Source: Nephrocerus scutellatus (taxonomy: Eukaryota; Arthropoda; Insecta; Diptera; Pipunculidae). From it: DNA of 64,000 nucleotides. This document shows, in pieces, positions 36,186-47,440 of this stretch (the stretch's first letter is position 1; each line of letters starts with the position of its first letter). The stretch lies in contig OX352763.1 of assembly GCA_947095585.1 (NCBI GenBank), positions 47,521,481-47,585,480 of the forward strand. The letters run 5' to 3'. The notes under the pieces were generated by a model. That model searched no databases. It was given only the letters and a program-made list of their open reading frames with translations, and had not been told where the DNA came from. Position numbers and translations under genes: made by a program.

Positions 36186-36885
36186 AAATTCTCTATATTG
36201 ACTTAGCGTGCCCGTGGCTGGCTGGTCAGATTTTCTGATAAATTTTTAACCCACTTCCCAAGGCCCGATTTTATTGAAATTTTGGACACATGTATATTTC
36301 CGGTAACAATACTTTCTATTTTGGAGACCCAGGGGTCCCGGGGTCGTGGGCCCCAAATTTTTTTAACAAAAATTAACCCGATTTTCTCCAAATTTTATAG
36401 AAGTCTATATCTCAGATGGACAACACTTTTTGTAAAAAATTTGGGTCACAGGGACCAACCAACAAATTTTTTAAAAAAATTAACTCGATTTTCTTTAAAT
36501 TTTATACACATGTGTATCTCCGATGGACAACACTTTTTGTAAAAATTTTGGAAACCGTGGGGTCGTAGGGCCCCAAAAACTTTTTCAAAAAAATTAACCC
36601 GATTTTCTTCGAATTTTATATACGTGTGTATCTCAGATGGACAAAACTTTTTGTTAACAATTTGGAGACCACAGGGTCATGGGGCCCTTACAAATTTTTT
36701 AAAAAAATTAACCCAAATTTTTTCAAATTTTTTTTTGTAAAAAATTTGGAGACCCCGGGCCCCGGGGTCGTGTGGCACCATACAAATTTTTTAAAAAAAT
36801 TAACCTAACTTTCTTCAAATTTTATACACGTGTGTATCTCCGATGGACAACACTTATTGTAAACATTTTACAGACGCCGGGAACA
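36186..36885 (+). mobile_element. DINE-like element, 3'-truncated
   Basis: Head AAATTCTCTATATTGACTTA, a short GGCTGGCTGG, then about five core units with repeated ACACATGTGTATCTCCGATG-like segments. It breaks off near 36885 within a unit, without a tail. Confidence 0.75.
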
Positions 36886-36959
36886 AGTGGTCGGTAGTAG
36901 GCACTAGACCGGCTGCTTCGTAAAGCCTTGTTTTTGAGACTAACTTGTAGCTACTTGGC

Positions 36960-37055
36960 ACCCTCCGGAGTTCTGTTTGTCTAAGTACAAAAAAAGGACC
37001 TCAAAGTAGTAGAAAATACAGATAAAAAAAGGTTAAGTCCAGCTTAATAAAAGTT
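36960..37055 (+). repeat. Segment repeated at 58735-58815
   Basis: It shares AAGGACCTCAAAG, GAAAATACAGA, TTAATAAAA-like and TTTTTAAAAA blocks in order with about 58735-58815. Read in frame it gives KDLKVVENTDK-like residues, reminiscent of the pre-zinc-finger part of non-LTR ORF1 proteins. That functional reading is unproven. Confidence 0.45.
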
Positions 37056-37069
37056 TTTAAAAAGGCAAA

Positions 37070-37480
37070 CCGACGTCTACTTCGTCGTACCGACCAATAG
37101 CACTCACATCAGGCTGATCAATTTTCAGCTCATGAAATATCTTGTAACTAACGAAATCCTTAGTGACCGACAGTACGGATTTCGTGGGCAACATTCTACT
37201 GGTGATTTGATGGTATATCTCACCAAGCATTTGAACCGGTCTTTGCATCAATTTGGTGAAAGCAAAGCTGTTGCACTCGATATTTCCAAGGTTTGACATC
37301 AAACTCTTTTGTCCAAAATGCGTGCTTGATGTAAAAATGATTCACTGGATTAGAAGCTATCTTTGGACCGCTCAACCAAAAGGGTTGGACGGTGAACCAT
37401 ATACACAGCTCAGTCTCATGGCGCATTTTGTGTGTGGCTTGACGCTTATGGGATGCCATGTGTAGCAAAAGTAGTTCGTG
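37070..37480 (+). pseudogene. Non-LTR reverse transcriptase palm fragment
   Basis: On the plus strand the frame gives RRPTNSTHIRLINFQ (from YRPIAL-type sequence), LVTNEILSDRQYGFRGQHST, DLMVYLTKHLNRSLHQFGES and KAVALDISK (motif A region, about 37260-37290). Then a stop and a shift occur before IHWIRSYLWTAQPKGLDGEP (about 37330-37400). These are RT motifs in the right order for a Jockey-type pol. The motif A aspartate is present, but the frame breaks right after it. Only the early palm is preserved. Confidence 0.75.
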
Positions 37481-39085
37481 CGAATAAAATACGCATGGCG
37501 ACATAATACGAATATGTTATTATAACCGATTTAGCAAAATTTATGTCCAATGATACGTAGTTTTAAACCTGTGTGATAAATCTATATGCGTACGCAATAA
37601 ATCTATACACATAATTACCAAATTTTTCATTAATTCGGAAAAAATTTTTTTTTCTATAAAACACCATTGTACGAGTATATATAAAGTCAAGAAGTCTACA
37701 GCGAAAGGCTAATACTCAAAACGCGGAAAAGCTTGTAATGATAGTAATTTATTAAATGTGCATTATATCCTGGGCATTTTTCTAAATTAAATATTATGCT
37801 CTTATTATTTTTTAAAAACTTGATTTCGCGGACTAAATTTTCCGTAAAATAGGGTAAGGGTGGTATTAGGTAAGATATTTAATTTTAATTTGAGGTTGAC
37901 CTAATGTCATATTATAATATGCAGTTTTTAATAAATATCGTTTGTTATTTACTAAAATGTTATTATCTGTTAAGTTTTAAAATCGCGAATATGTTAAAAA
38001 CGCTCTTTTGGTGTACATGTAGCAGAACTATTTTAAATATCACCATCATCATATTTGACTCTACGCCCATGGTCCAGTTACTGCCTTCCGCGAAAAAACT
38101 GTCTGCAATAGAAATATTTATTGATATATTTACATACACAGACAAAAACCTGAACGATTGTAATTTACAAAAGAGATGACCACAGCAAAATACTCCCTAC
38201 TGGTTTAAGGGGTGTGGTCGTGTAGTATATTTGCCTTAGTTTAAGGGGTGAAAATTATACCGCAAGTGCTCAATATATCTACTGCAGATCTGCCACTTAA
38301 TCATTTGTGATTTAAAATGGCGTATTTAAATACATTTTTTCATCAGCAATACCTTTTCGTATTACTTTATTACAAAACTAGAACAAATCTTTTGTTTGCA
38401 CAGCAGACATACACGAAAGCGAGCTAATAAAAACGTTTTAAAAAAAGCGTACATTGCTCAGTGCATACATATAGGTACAGAAGCGAAAGGCCACATTACA
38501 GTCATTATGTATCGAAAAAAAATACTACACGCATCACAAGTCCAACACGCGACACTCCAAACGCCAAACAAACGTCTGGACCGATTTTGTTCTGAAACTG
38601 AAATAGTGAAAGAAAGACGGATTTGCGTAGTTATATTTTAATTTTGTTCGTTATGGTCCTTGGAAACAATCACAAATGAAAGTCGAAAAATTCGTATAAA
38701 CACCAAAAAACATAATTTTTGTTCGCTCTCTCGATCATAACTGACGCTAGGAGCGACATATTTGGTTGTTCGTTATGCTCCCGGAAAAATTTTTAGCAAA
38801 AGAAAATTTGGGAAAATCACAAAAGAAAGTAGGAAAATTTGGAAAACGATAGATTGGATAAATTGGAAACAATCTCGATATCTCAATGACTCCCAATGAT
38901 TCCGACCGACATGTCATTATAGACTTTAAGCGCTTGCAGTTTCTGGTGCAGTTTGCATTCGCAATTACAATAAACATATAACAATGATCCATGAAAATCC
39001 ATGTTTCTCGCATGGTCAATTGTATGTCGCCTGTTCCAGTGTCGGAAAACAATCAGCGTTGTTTGTTTACGCGCCAATCAACAAA
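37481..39085. other. AT-rich non-coding sequence
   Basis: No gene recognised. Frames of 60-100 codons on both strands carry no recognisable motif and overlap. Confidence 0.4.
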
Positions 39086-39282
39086 ACAACTAAAAAGACC
39101 TTGAAAAGACCCTAAGAAAACCCCCTAAGACCACCAAAAAGAATCTCAAAAGAATCATAAAATACCCCACAAAAAATCATTAAATCCTCAAAAGACTTCA
39201 CAAAAGATCCCAAAATGATCCCCAAAAGACCATCAAAACCTCAAAAATACCCCCAAAAGACCCAAAAACCCACCAAAATTTC
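39086..39282. repeat. Degenerate AAAAGACCCC-type repeat
   Basis: An irregular run of AAAGACCCTAAGAAAACCCC, CCCCAAAAGACC and similar. It resembles 33350-34050 in base bias and unit, and borders the 3' tail of the RTE-like relic. Confidence 0.8.
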
Positions 39283-39289
39283 GTGTATG

Positions 39290-40800
39290 TTTTATGGCAT
39301 TTCTTCTTCTTCTTTATGTCCTGTATCCCCTTGTGTGTCCTAGGGCCTCTACTACGCCTACGCGCCATCGCGTGCGGTTCCTGGCAATGAGCTTCAGTTC
39401 TCTCCAACTCTTCCCCAATTGCCGTGACTCCTCTTCAACTGCTCTGCGCCATGAATTTTCGGACGACCCATTCTTCAACCATCCTGAGATAACGGGTTCC
39501 ATTGCATTGCGTAGTTTCTATGGAACTGTCGCCTTTTCGGAGTGTATGACCAATCCACTGCCACTTCCGTCGTTGGATGGTTGTGCCTATTGGTTCCTGA
39601 CCCGTTCTCTGGTAAAGATTCGTTAGAAATACGGTTAGGCCAGAAAAACCTTAAGATGTTTCGTAGGCACCTATTTACGAACGTTTGTAATCTTTTTGTG
39701 ATAGTAGCGGTCACCTTCCAAGTGCTGCACCCATACAACAGCACAGATTCAACATTTGAGCGGAACAGTCGCAGCTTGGTGTTTAAGCTGATCGCTTTGC
39801 AGATTCAGTTGACAATATCCTGTTCGGTTCCACCTTCGGTCGAACAATACTCCCAAGATATTGGAAACTCTCTACTCTCTCTACCGGCTGTCCAGCAATG
39901 TTAACTTGAGTTACTGAGTTAGTGCCGAGGTTGATGATTTTTGTTTTGGCAGTATTAATCTTCAAACCCGCAACATTTGCCTCCCTCTCCACATTTGTTG
40001 TCATTTGGTACAGCTCCATAATTCTGTGTGAGAGTAAACAAACGTCGTCAGCGTAGTCCAGATGTTTGAGTTGAGATGTAAGAGTCCAACGAATTCCTCC
40101 GTTTCCATTAGTTAAAGCTGCGCGAAGTATATCGCTGATCACCAACAAAAAAAGTATCGGCGATAGAATGCAACCTAGTCGTACCCCACTTAGGATCTCG
40201 AATTCCTCTGACAGCTTTCCTCTATGCAGCACATGACATTTAGAGCCATCATATAGGTTGCTTTAATAATAGCTATTAGTTTATCGGGTATACCTCTCCT
40301 GCGCAAGTCGAGCCAGATAAACTGTCTGTTGACACAGTCAAACGCCTTCTCAAAATCGATGAACAGCAGGTGCAGTGGTAACCGGAACTCAACGTACTGT
40401 TCAATAATGATCCGCAGGGTGTTACTGTGGTCTACACAGGAGATCCAGTGCGGAAACCTGCTTGTTCGGCATTGAGTGTATCTTCCAGATGTTCCTTAAT
40501 TCGCTCAAGTACTACTTTGGCTATTACTCTTGCAACTACAGGAAGAAAGCAAATGCCTTTCCAGTTTTCGCACTCCATAAGACTACCTTTTTTAGGGAGC
40601 TTGACAATCATTCCCTTCTTCCACTCGTCGGGGAAATTTTTTTGAGCTGATCCTCATCTGAAACGAGTACGGCACCATCTAGGCCTTTCACCGGATGTTG
40701 GCTAGAGCGATGACCACCTGTCAGCTCTTTGGTTATTCTGTAAACGGTTCTGCTATCGCACCTGCGCTGCTTCCTCTGCTTCTAAGGCCAGGCTGTAAAT
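39290..40800 (-). pseudogene. RTE-like non-LTR retrotransposon relic
   Basis: From about 40800 downward the minus strand reads a fragment of the linker (KGLDGAVLVSDEDQLK), jumps to KKGMIVKLPKKGSLMECENW, then continues with FLPVVARVIAKVVLERIKEH, LNAEQAGFRTG, a shift, IIIEQYVEFRLPLHLLFIDF (motif A) and EKAFDCVNRQFIWLDLRRRG. After another shift come FEILSGVRLGCILSPILFLL (about 40190), LKHLDYADDVCLLSHR (motif C, about 40045-40090), LLYGCSTWKVTATITKRLQT (about 39700) and the C-terminal RTRWRVGVVEALGHTRGY (about 39330-39380). A GAA/AAG short repeat after the stop (about 39300-39315) would be an RTE-type 3' tail. Shifts and an internal deletion show it is inactive. Confidence 0.82.
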
Positions 40801-41055
40801 ATAGTTACGCTTGTCACGTCTTAGACATCATAAAGCCTTGCAATGAACGAAATAGTGATGTTCAAGCAAACAATTAAAACAAATGCTTTGTTTTGATTGA
40901 TTTGCTATGACATTGCAATCAAAATTGAAATGTAAACAAAACACATAGAGATTCGTTGTGATTTCAAATTTAATGAAAGAAAATAAATCATTTGGTTGAG
41001 GTTTTTTTTCTCATTTTTACTTACATTTCTTATATTTTTTACAAATTCACAAAAC
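40801..41055. other. Non-coding sequence, possible Helitron body
   Basis: AT-rich stretch leading into the Helitron-like end at 41111. No gene and no clear 5' TC end was recognised. Confidence 0.3.
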
Positions 41056-41111
41056 GATCACATACAAATTTATTGAAAGTGGGACAGGACAACTTATGTC
41101 GGGTCAGCTAG
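41056..41111 (+). mobile_element. Helitron-like 3' end
   Basis: GGGACAGGACAACTTATGTC then GGGTCAG and CTAG (41108-41111), followed by T. A short stem (GACA/TGTC) about ten bases before CTAG and the CTAG|T ending fit Helitron 3' ends. The family differs from that at 6147/9382. Confidence 0.45.
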
Positions 41112-43145
41112 TATAAATATAATTATACCACAACGTTTATGCTTGTATTAAGATAGCGTTATAAATATACAGTACAACAACAACATAATTAAGTTTGAGT
41201 AAGCCTTCTGTAAGATAAACCAATAAATAATAAATTTTTAAATAGTGTTAAGCTTTTAATTACGTACTTCATGCGTGTGTCACTTCTTTTCATTCAAATG
41301 AAAAGTGTAAAAGTGCATATAGCTGTAGGTACTGCAAAAGAACTAAGAATGTGACCGTTTGATTTAAGTATTTATGGCAATACGAAGTATTTTTTCAAGG
41401 ACAGAATTATATTGCTACACATTCTTACATTATATACCTATATATTGAATGTTAATACACTTAGTTGTTCTTATGGCTACTTAAAATTTTCTTGTGTACA
41501 TACCTACATACATTCTCATACATACATTAGGATCCGATATATGTGGGCAACAAAATGAAACTTATTTTCGCCGATGTTGCCAAGGAATTGGTTTTACTTT
41601 GCATATTGGCTTTCAATATTAAATGCAAATCCCATTTGATATAAATGTACCGACACGACATTCGGTATTTCTCGGATTCGATCCGTTTGCCACTCTATTG
41701 CGTTGAAGTCAACAGAACATAAAAAGACGTCAAACGCTTTAAATTTCCACCCATTCGTTCGTACAACAAACAACGTATCTAAAAGAGAACCGTATAAAAT
41801 CAACAGCAGTAGAACACCGACTAAGAAGAACCAGTGGTTCAAGATTTACGTTTATACATATGTATCATGTAGGTAGACATGAATAAGTGCGAGAAACTTA
41901 GCTGGGGACCACATCAGAATTTCAGAGCACATTCGCTCACGATGGTGAGAGCGATGGGTGAGAAATGCCAATCCCAAACCGCGTTCTATAATTTACCAAA
42001 GATATTTTCTATAAGTTAGCAAAATAAACAAAAACGAAACCGGGTGAATATTCTGCGAACTGCGATGGGATTGCACCCTCGCATTTTAAAATACTAGGAG
42101 TACATATACTCGTATGTATGTATACCTATTCATAAGCTTTAGATGTACTACTTCCATTTATATAAAGTATTTTGTTATATACCATACATATAAAGTGAAA
42201 TGTTCTTGCGCCACTGTATTTATTTGCATGGCCACAGTACGGCATGATGGCTAGTACCAAGCCGTCACCGAACCGCCGCCCAGGACATTCAGCGTAGATA
42301 AGAACGCTAAACGCTAATGGTTCGGTTTCGTCCAACTTGTCTCTTAGCTGCAAATGTCGAGAACCCCAAAATAAGAGCATACATTAACATTACCCTCGCA
42401 CGCTATAGAGCTGCTTTTCCGCTGGCATGTGAATACTTCACCAGCTTGGGTTTATTACTAACGACGACGCCCTCATCCGCTTCTCGTGTTTGTCCTTGTC
42501 GTTGCCATACAGTTCCCGCATATGTATGAATACTGTGCAATGCGTATGTCGTCGTTGGTACATTAAAATATTTGAAATGTACTCCCCCTGGAATGGAATT
42601 TTCCATTTTAAGGGTTTTTCCCGTCGTTTTCGCGCATTCATATGATGTTGCTGAACTATAAGTAAGCCTGAATATAACTATTAATGTAGGTATGACTGTT
42701 ACTTAATCTCTGAAAGCTCATAGGGGGCAATCGTATGTATAAGTTCAGACTGCAAGTAGGAAGTGTTTCATACGAGATAGCTTTGCATATTGCTATACAT
42801 ACCAATAAACGATCTAAGATAAACTTCACTGAACATCTCACAATGTCACTATTTCCATCAATTTTATGTGCAGCAAGATTTACCAAATTCCAATCAAACT
42901 CCCAACGACCGATATTGGCCGACAAAGTATGCCAGAACGCTAACGTATGTATATATTTATATGCAGTACTTAAATTGTTTTCTTATTTTATTTAACTCAC
43001 CTGCCGATCCCACCGAGGCTATTTTTCAATTCTCCTATTCTCTATTTTCCTATTGTGTAACAAAAGATACCTAGCTCTTAGTTCGTTACCTCTGTTTACC
43101 TACAGGTAGATAATAATAGAACTCATTTTGAGTAATTGAAACTTA
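41112..43145. other. Non-coding stretch
   Basis: No recognised gene. A minus-strand frame at 41594-41842 (82 codons) starts with a strongly hydrophobic, signal-like N-terminus (FFLVGVLLLLILYGSLLDTL) but has no domain I recognise and no supporting context. I leave it as a possible small secreted product, unproven. Confidence 0.35.
42720..42915 (+). repeat. Dispersed repeat, copy 1
   Basis: It matches 43430-43640 over about 200 bases, including CCAATAAACGATCTAAGATA, CATCTCACAATGTCACT and TTTTATGTGCAGCAAGATTT. The two copies lie about 715 bases apart in the same orientation. Confidence 0.8.
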
Positions 43146-43250
43146 AAAAAACCACCCATAAAAATTAGAATTTTTCTTGTAAATTCTCTAATCGGTGATA
43201 CACATGTCTCTCAACGTTTGAATAAAATTTGGTTAATTTTAAAAAAAAAT
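43146..43250 (-). mobile_element. DINE-like tail fragment
   Basis: ACCACCCATAAAAATTAGAA and GTAAATTCTCTAATCGGTGA followed by part of one core unit, in reverse orientation. Confidence 0.7.
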
Positions 43251-43364
43251 TAAAAAGATAAGATAAATCTAACATACCAAAAATTCAATTACACGAACAA
43301 AATACTGTTTTTTCGCTCTTTCCATAGACTTAAACCGGACTTTTTGGTAAGGAAATTTTATTTA

Positions 43365-43640
43365 AGTTCGAACTGGTAAGCATACTTTTAGGAAAAAATT
43401 ATTTGCGATCTTATGAAATCTGATTGGTTATAATTTGTGTATGGGACAATCGTATGGTCTATACATATGTACATACTGCCAATGCAAATAGGATGTACTT
43501 AATACGAAATATGTTAACAATTGATATACACACCAATAAACGATCTAAGATAAACTTCATGAAACATCTCACAATGTCACTTTTCCAACAATTTTATGTG
43601 CAGCAAGATTTACTAAATTCCAATTAGACTCCCAAAGCCG
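43365..43640 (+). repeat. Dispersed repeat, copy 2
   Basis: It repeats 42720-42915, preceded by a part (TTTTAGGAAAAAATTATTTG, CTTATGAAATCTGATTGG) that also resembles 57115-57180. It therefore belongs to a family with at least three members here. Its class is unknown. Confidence 0.7.
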
Positions 43641-43854
43641 ACCGACATTCACACATTATGCACGGACAACTGCTCGAGATATCTATCTCCTCGTAGCTAC
43701 TATAGACGTTTCTTAAGGGAAGCTATTACTTTGCGGTACAAATAAACCAATACATAATTTTTTTTCTTTAAATACTCGTATTAGGCATATTAAATCATGC
43801 GACTTGATAACACTAGTTTTTAAATTATATCACATATAAATTGTGTCGTCGTCC

Positions 43855-44426
43855 GGCTAATTGTTCTCGCACAATTGTTCTCGGACAGTTGTTCTCGCGC
43901 AATTATTCTCGCACAATTGTTCTCAGGCAATTGTTCTTGAACAATTATTCTCGAACAATTCTTTTCGTTCTTCTCAGGAAATTCTTCTCAAAATTTTATT
44001 TTGCTAAAATATAAAATTACTTAATAAATGAAGGTTTTCTTTTTAAAAGACGTTTTGGTAGTTTATCGACCAACTGTAAAATCCAGTGCACTCAATTAGT
44101 TTATATTTAGTTAGGAGTTTTTCTTTTAAAAGGCGTTTTTGTATTTTATCAACACACTGTAAAATACAGTGCGCTCAATTAATTTATATTTATATAGAAG
44201 TTTTTCCTTTTAAAAGGCGTTTTTGAAAATTATGGACACACTGTAAAATACAATGCGCTTAATTAATTTAATTAATAATTAATTTCTATGCAGTTGCATC
44301 GAAAATAATTAGTATAATTATATCGGCGTGAATAAACGCCATAATATTTAACAAAAATTTTTGAGAATAATTGTTCGAGAACAATTGTGCGAGAACAATT
44401 GCCTGAGTGCGAGAACAATTAGCCTA
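43855..44426. mobile_element. Foldback-type DNA transposon, non-autonomous
   Basis: The ends are long inverted repeats: GGCTAATTGTTCTCGCAC at the left and its exact reverse complement GTGCGAGAACAATTAGCC at the right. Each end is built from tandem 14-18 base units (CAATTGTTCTCGCA, CAATTATTCTCGAA). The interior has three direct repeats of about 85 bp, each beginning with a (C/T)TTTTAAAAGRCGTTTT segment and containing ACTGTAAAATMCA. There is no coding capacity. Subrepeated ends are typical of foldback and some MULE/Phantom-type elements. Confidence 0.8.
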
Positions 44427-44872
44427 GACTCATTATATCGCTTACATTGGTGCTTTCCATAAATTGTAAATAATTTAAAGTAGCATTCTTTTTATAATCT
44501 ACGCACAACTGCTTTGTATTTGTTAGAAAAGTCATAAAGGAATAAAGCCATTGACCCACAAAGTATAACAGAACGCCAGCTTGTATAGTTACTAAATTTA
44601 GGCTTTTTAGAGAGTTCGTAATGCATTACGCAAATAAAAAGACGTCACAAGTTCGTTAGTTCATAAATTAGAACTTTATTAGTTTATCAAGTGTCTTCTT
44701 AATGTCCAAAAGTTCTCCTGATGTTCCACTGTGTTTCGTGAAGAACCTCGCATTGATATGGTGCTCTTACCATCGCCTTCCCCTAGTCTTACAAGCAGTC
44801 CATCTTCCATTTTCAATCAGTTCCATTGAGCGCAGTAACTTTTTACTGTAAGACTTGCTGTTGCAAACTCAG
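44427..44872. other. Non-coding, possible LTR-like remnant
   Basis: At 44605-44700 a GAGTTCGTAATGCATTACGC, AAATAAAAAG and TTATTAGTTTATCAAG order resembles 52325-52400 inside the LTR-like sequence. The match is weak, so no element is called. Confidence 0.3.
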
Positions 44873-44987
44873 GCCTCGGGGTCGGGGGGCTTCCATACAA
44901 ATATTTTACAAAATTTAACCGATTTTCTTCAAAAAAAACTTTTTGTAAAAATTTGGAAGTGATCATGCCCCGGGGTCGGGGCACAGA
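44873..44987 (+). mobile_element. DINE-like core fragment
   Basis: About one core unit (CCTCGGGGTCGGGGGGCTTC, CATACAAATATTTTACAAAA) without head or tail. Confidence 0.6.
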
Positions 44988-45084
44988 CATTAGTTTGTAT
45001 CATTTCGTCGTGGTCGTCGGGTCGGAAAAATTACAGACACTGCTTTCGCCGCCATTGCTCATCATTGCTTTGGCAATTAAAAAA

Positions 45085-45465
45085 AAAAAACAAAGAAAAA
45101 AAATTAAAATTTTCGTGTAAATTCTCTAATTGATACACAAAGTGCATCCTGATCACTCTAAAACTTTACAAAAAGTGTTTCCATCGGAGATACACATGTT
45201 TATAAAATTTAAAGAAAATCGGAATAATTTTTAAAAATTTATATGGAAGCCCCTCGACCTTCGGGCCACTTGAAAATTTTTACAAAAAGCGTTGGATTAA
45301 ACATGAGGCCCGATCACGCCAAACTTTTTACAAAAAGTGTTGTCCGTCAGAGATTCACTTGCGTATACAATTTTAAGAAAATCAGGTACTATTTTTTATA
45401 AAATTTGTAGGGGTGCCCACCGACCACCGACCCCGCCGCCCGAGGGGCCTAAAATTACAATACTC
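45085..45465 (-). mobile_element. DINE-like fragment (tail plus about three core units)
   Basis: A decayed tail (AAATTAAAATTTTCGTGTAA, ATTCTCTAATTGATACAC) followed by core units up to GACCCCGCCGCCCGAGGGGC. It ends where the MADF-like frame begins and probably cut it short. Confidence 0.7.
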
Positions 45466-45552
45466 GGCACTTTTTATTTGCCACAAAACCGGCAAACTTT
45501 TATAAATTTCTAAAAACTCGTTCAAAAATTGTCTATCGGTGTTTTCATTCAT
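45466..45552 (-). CDS. MADF-domain protein, N-terminal fragment
   Basis: Starting at the ATG at 45552, the minus strand reads MNENTDRQFLNEFLEIYKSL then PVLWQIKSAEY, the opening helix of a MADF domain (FLEIY...LPVLWQIKS...Y is the usual pattern). About 29 codons remain before DINE-like sequence takes over. MADF proteins bind DNA and occur both as insect regulators and as the accessory protein of PIF/Harbinger transposons. The terminal-repeat-like sequence upstream favours the transposon reading. Too short to be functional. Confidence 0.55.
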
Positions 45553-45765
45553 GTTTACGATATGAATTTTCCCGATGGTCTGTGCAAAATTCACTATACA
45601 CGACACAAACACGTTGCTGCAGACTATGAAAAATTTTGAATTCACGCAGACGGTCTCTGCACACGTGCGACTTAAATATACACGACACAGACGGTCTGCG
45701 CAGACATGTGCACAACAACAAAATATATTGGTCTGCAGCGACGTGTCTGTGTCGTGTATGGACCC
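45553..45765 (-). mobile_element. Possible 5' end of a PIF/Harbinger-like transposon
   Basis: The minus strand begins GGGTCCATACACGACACAGA then CACGTCGCTGCAGACC, a plausible PIF/Harbinger-type terminal repeat. It contains further copies of CAGACCGTCTG and CGTGTTTGTGTCGTGTAT before the MADF start codon. The other end is missing and no TWA target duplication can be shown, so the class is tentative. Confidence 0.4.
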
Positions 45766-45776
45766 TATTAGGTAGC

Positions 45777-46010
45777 ATGAGCAGAACGAAACAAACATGT
45801 GCGTAGTAGTGATAGTATACCTACCCTCTGTTGGTTGGTTCTCTGCTCCTCTCGCTTTGACTATTCTTTGAAAATTTCTACTATGCTAAATGTCAATAAC
45901 ATTCAAATTACATACCATGAGCAGGACGAAACAAACATGTGCAGTAGTCTTGTCTCTGTTGGTTGGTTCTCTGCTCAGCTCGCTTTGACTTTAATAGTTT
46001 CTACATTACT
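45777..46010 (+). repeat. Imperfect tandem duplication, period 140 bp
   Basis: ATGAGCAGAACGAAACAAAC at 45777 recurs as ATGAGCAGGACGAAACAAAC at 45917, and CTGTTGGTTGGTTCTCTGCT occurs in both. The second copy is shorter. Confidence 0.85.
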
Positions 46011-46081
46011 AATTGAATTGAACCTTTTAGGTTTAAACTCGAAAATTATTTTAAAACAACATAAACTGTAGCTTTAAATAA

Positions 46082-46182
46082 AAACAACCCATAAAAATTA
46101 AAAATTTTCTTTGATATTCTCTAATCGGGTTCAATAAAATCGGACCATGGGAAGTTGGCTAAAAATTGATCAGAAAATCTGA

Positions 46183-46213
<31 letters not shown>

Positions 46214-46259
46214 ACCGGCCAGCCACGTGCACGCGAAGTTAATATAGAGAATTTAAAAA
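46082..46259 (-). mobile_element. DINE-like element, minimal form (both ends, no full core)
   Basis: It has a tail (ACAACCCATAAAAATTAAAA, ATTCTCTAATCGGG), a few dozen core bases, a long (GCCA)n run, and the head end CGCGAAGTTAATATAGAGAA. At about 178 bp it is the shortest copy with both ends and shows that the tandem core is dispensable for the two-ended structure. Confidence 0.8.
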
Positions 46260-46312
46260 GAGATATACACTTTAGCTTAAGCTAAATGTACATACATTAA
46301 AAAAAATTTACA

Positions 46313-47436
46313 AAAAAACAACCCATACAAATTAAAATTTTTCGTGCAAATTCTCTAATTGATACATAAAATGCAAAGGGAGCCCCTTTATCCTGATCAC
46401 TCCAAAAATTTTACAAAAAGTATTTCCATCGGAGATGCACATGTCTATAAAATTTGAAGAAAATCGGGTAAATTTTTAAAAATTTTAATGGGGCCTTCCG
46501 TCACCGATACACTTCCGAAAATCGTATACATTTTTAAGAAAATAGGTACTATTTTTTATAAAATTTGTATGGGTGCCACCCGACCCCGGGGCCTGATCAC
46601 TTCCAAATGCTTACAAAAAGTGTTGTCCGTCGGAGATACACTCGCGTATACGATTTTAAAACAATCGGCAACTTTTTTTTGCAAAATTTGTATGGGTGCC
46701 CCCCGACCCCGCGGCCCGATCACTACCAAATATTTACAAAACGTGGTGTCCGTCGGAGATACATATGTGTATAAAATTTGAAGAAAATCGTGTATTTTTT
46801 TTTATAAAATTTTTATGGATGCCCCCCGACCCTGGGCCCGATCACTCTTAAATATTTACAAAAAGTGTTGCCCAACGGAGATACACATGCGTATAAAATT
46901 TGAAGAAAATCGGGAATTTTTTTTATAAAATTTGTATGGGTGTCCTCCGACCCCGGGGCCCGATCACTTCCAAATTTTTATAAAAAGTGTTGCGCAACGG
47001 GGATGCGTATAAAATTTGAAGAAAATCGGGTACTTTTTTAATAAGATTTGTGTGGGTGCCCCCCGACCCCGGGGCCCGATCACTACAAAATTTTTACAAA
47101 AAGTGTTTTCGATTGGAAATACGTATGTGTGTAAAATTTTAAGAATGAAGAATCGTGTACTTTTTGTAAAATATTTGTATGGGAGCCCCCGACCCCACGG
47201 GCCGATAACTTCTATATTTTTACAACAAGTGTTTTCCATCGAATATACACATGCCCGAGCGGCCCCACATATTAATAGAAAGTGTTGTCATGGGAAATAC
47301 ACATGTGTTCAAAGTTTCAATAAAATCGGGCTTTAGGAAGTGGGTTAAAAATTGGTAACAAAATTTAGTGTGCTTGCCCACCAGCCAGCCAGCCAGCCAG
47401 CTAGCTACGGGCACGCGAAGTTAATATAGAAATTTG
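46313..47436 (-). mobile_element. DINE-like element, long, reverse orientation
   Basis: Tail AACAACCCATACAAATTAAA, then about eight core units of the GACCCCGGGGCCCGATCACT type, and the head with AGCCAGCCAGCCAGC and GGGCACGCGAAGTTAATATA. The plus-strand frames through it repeat a KICMGAPRPRGPITTKFLQK-like string, a by-product of the tandem units. Confidence 0.8.
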
Positions 47437-47440
47437 AAAT

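Noticed and set aside
41594..41842. Minus-strand 82-codon frame with a signal-like N-terminus
   Set aside because: No known domain, no splice or promoter evidence and a hydrophobic run can arise in T-rich DNA. Kept only as a remark.
46488..47336. Frames repeating KICMGAPRPRGPITTKFLQK
   Set aside because: They follow the tandem core unit of a DINE-like element; similar frames appear on both strands of every copy.
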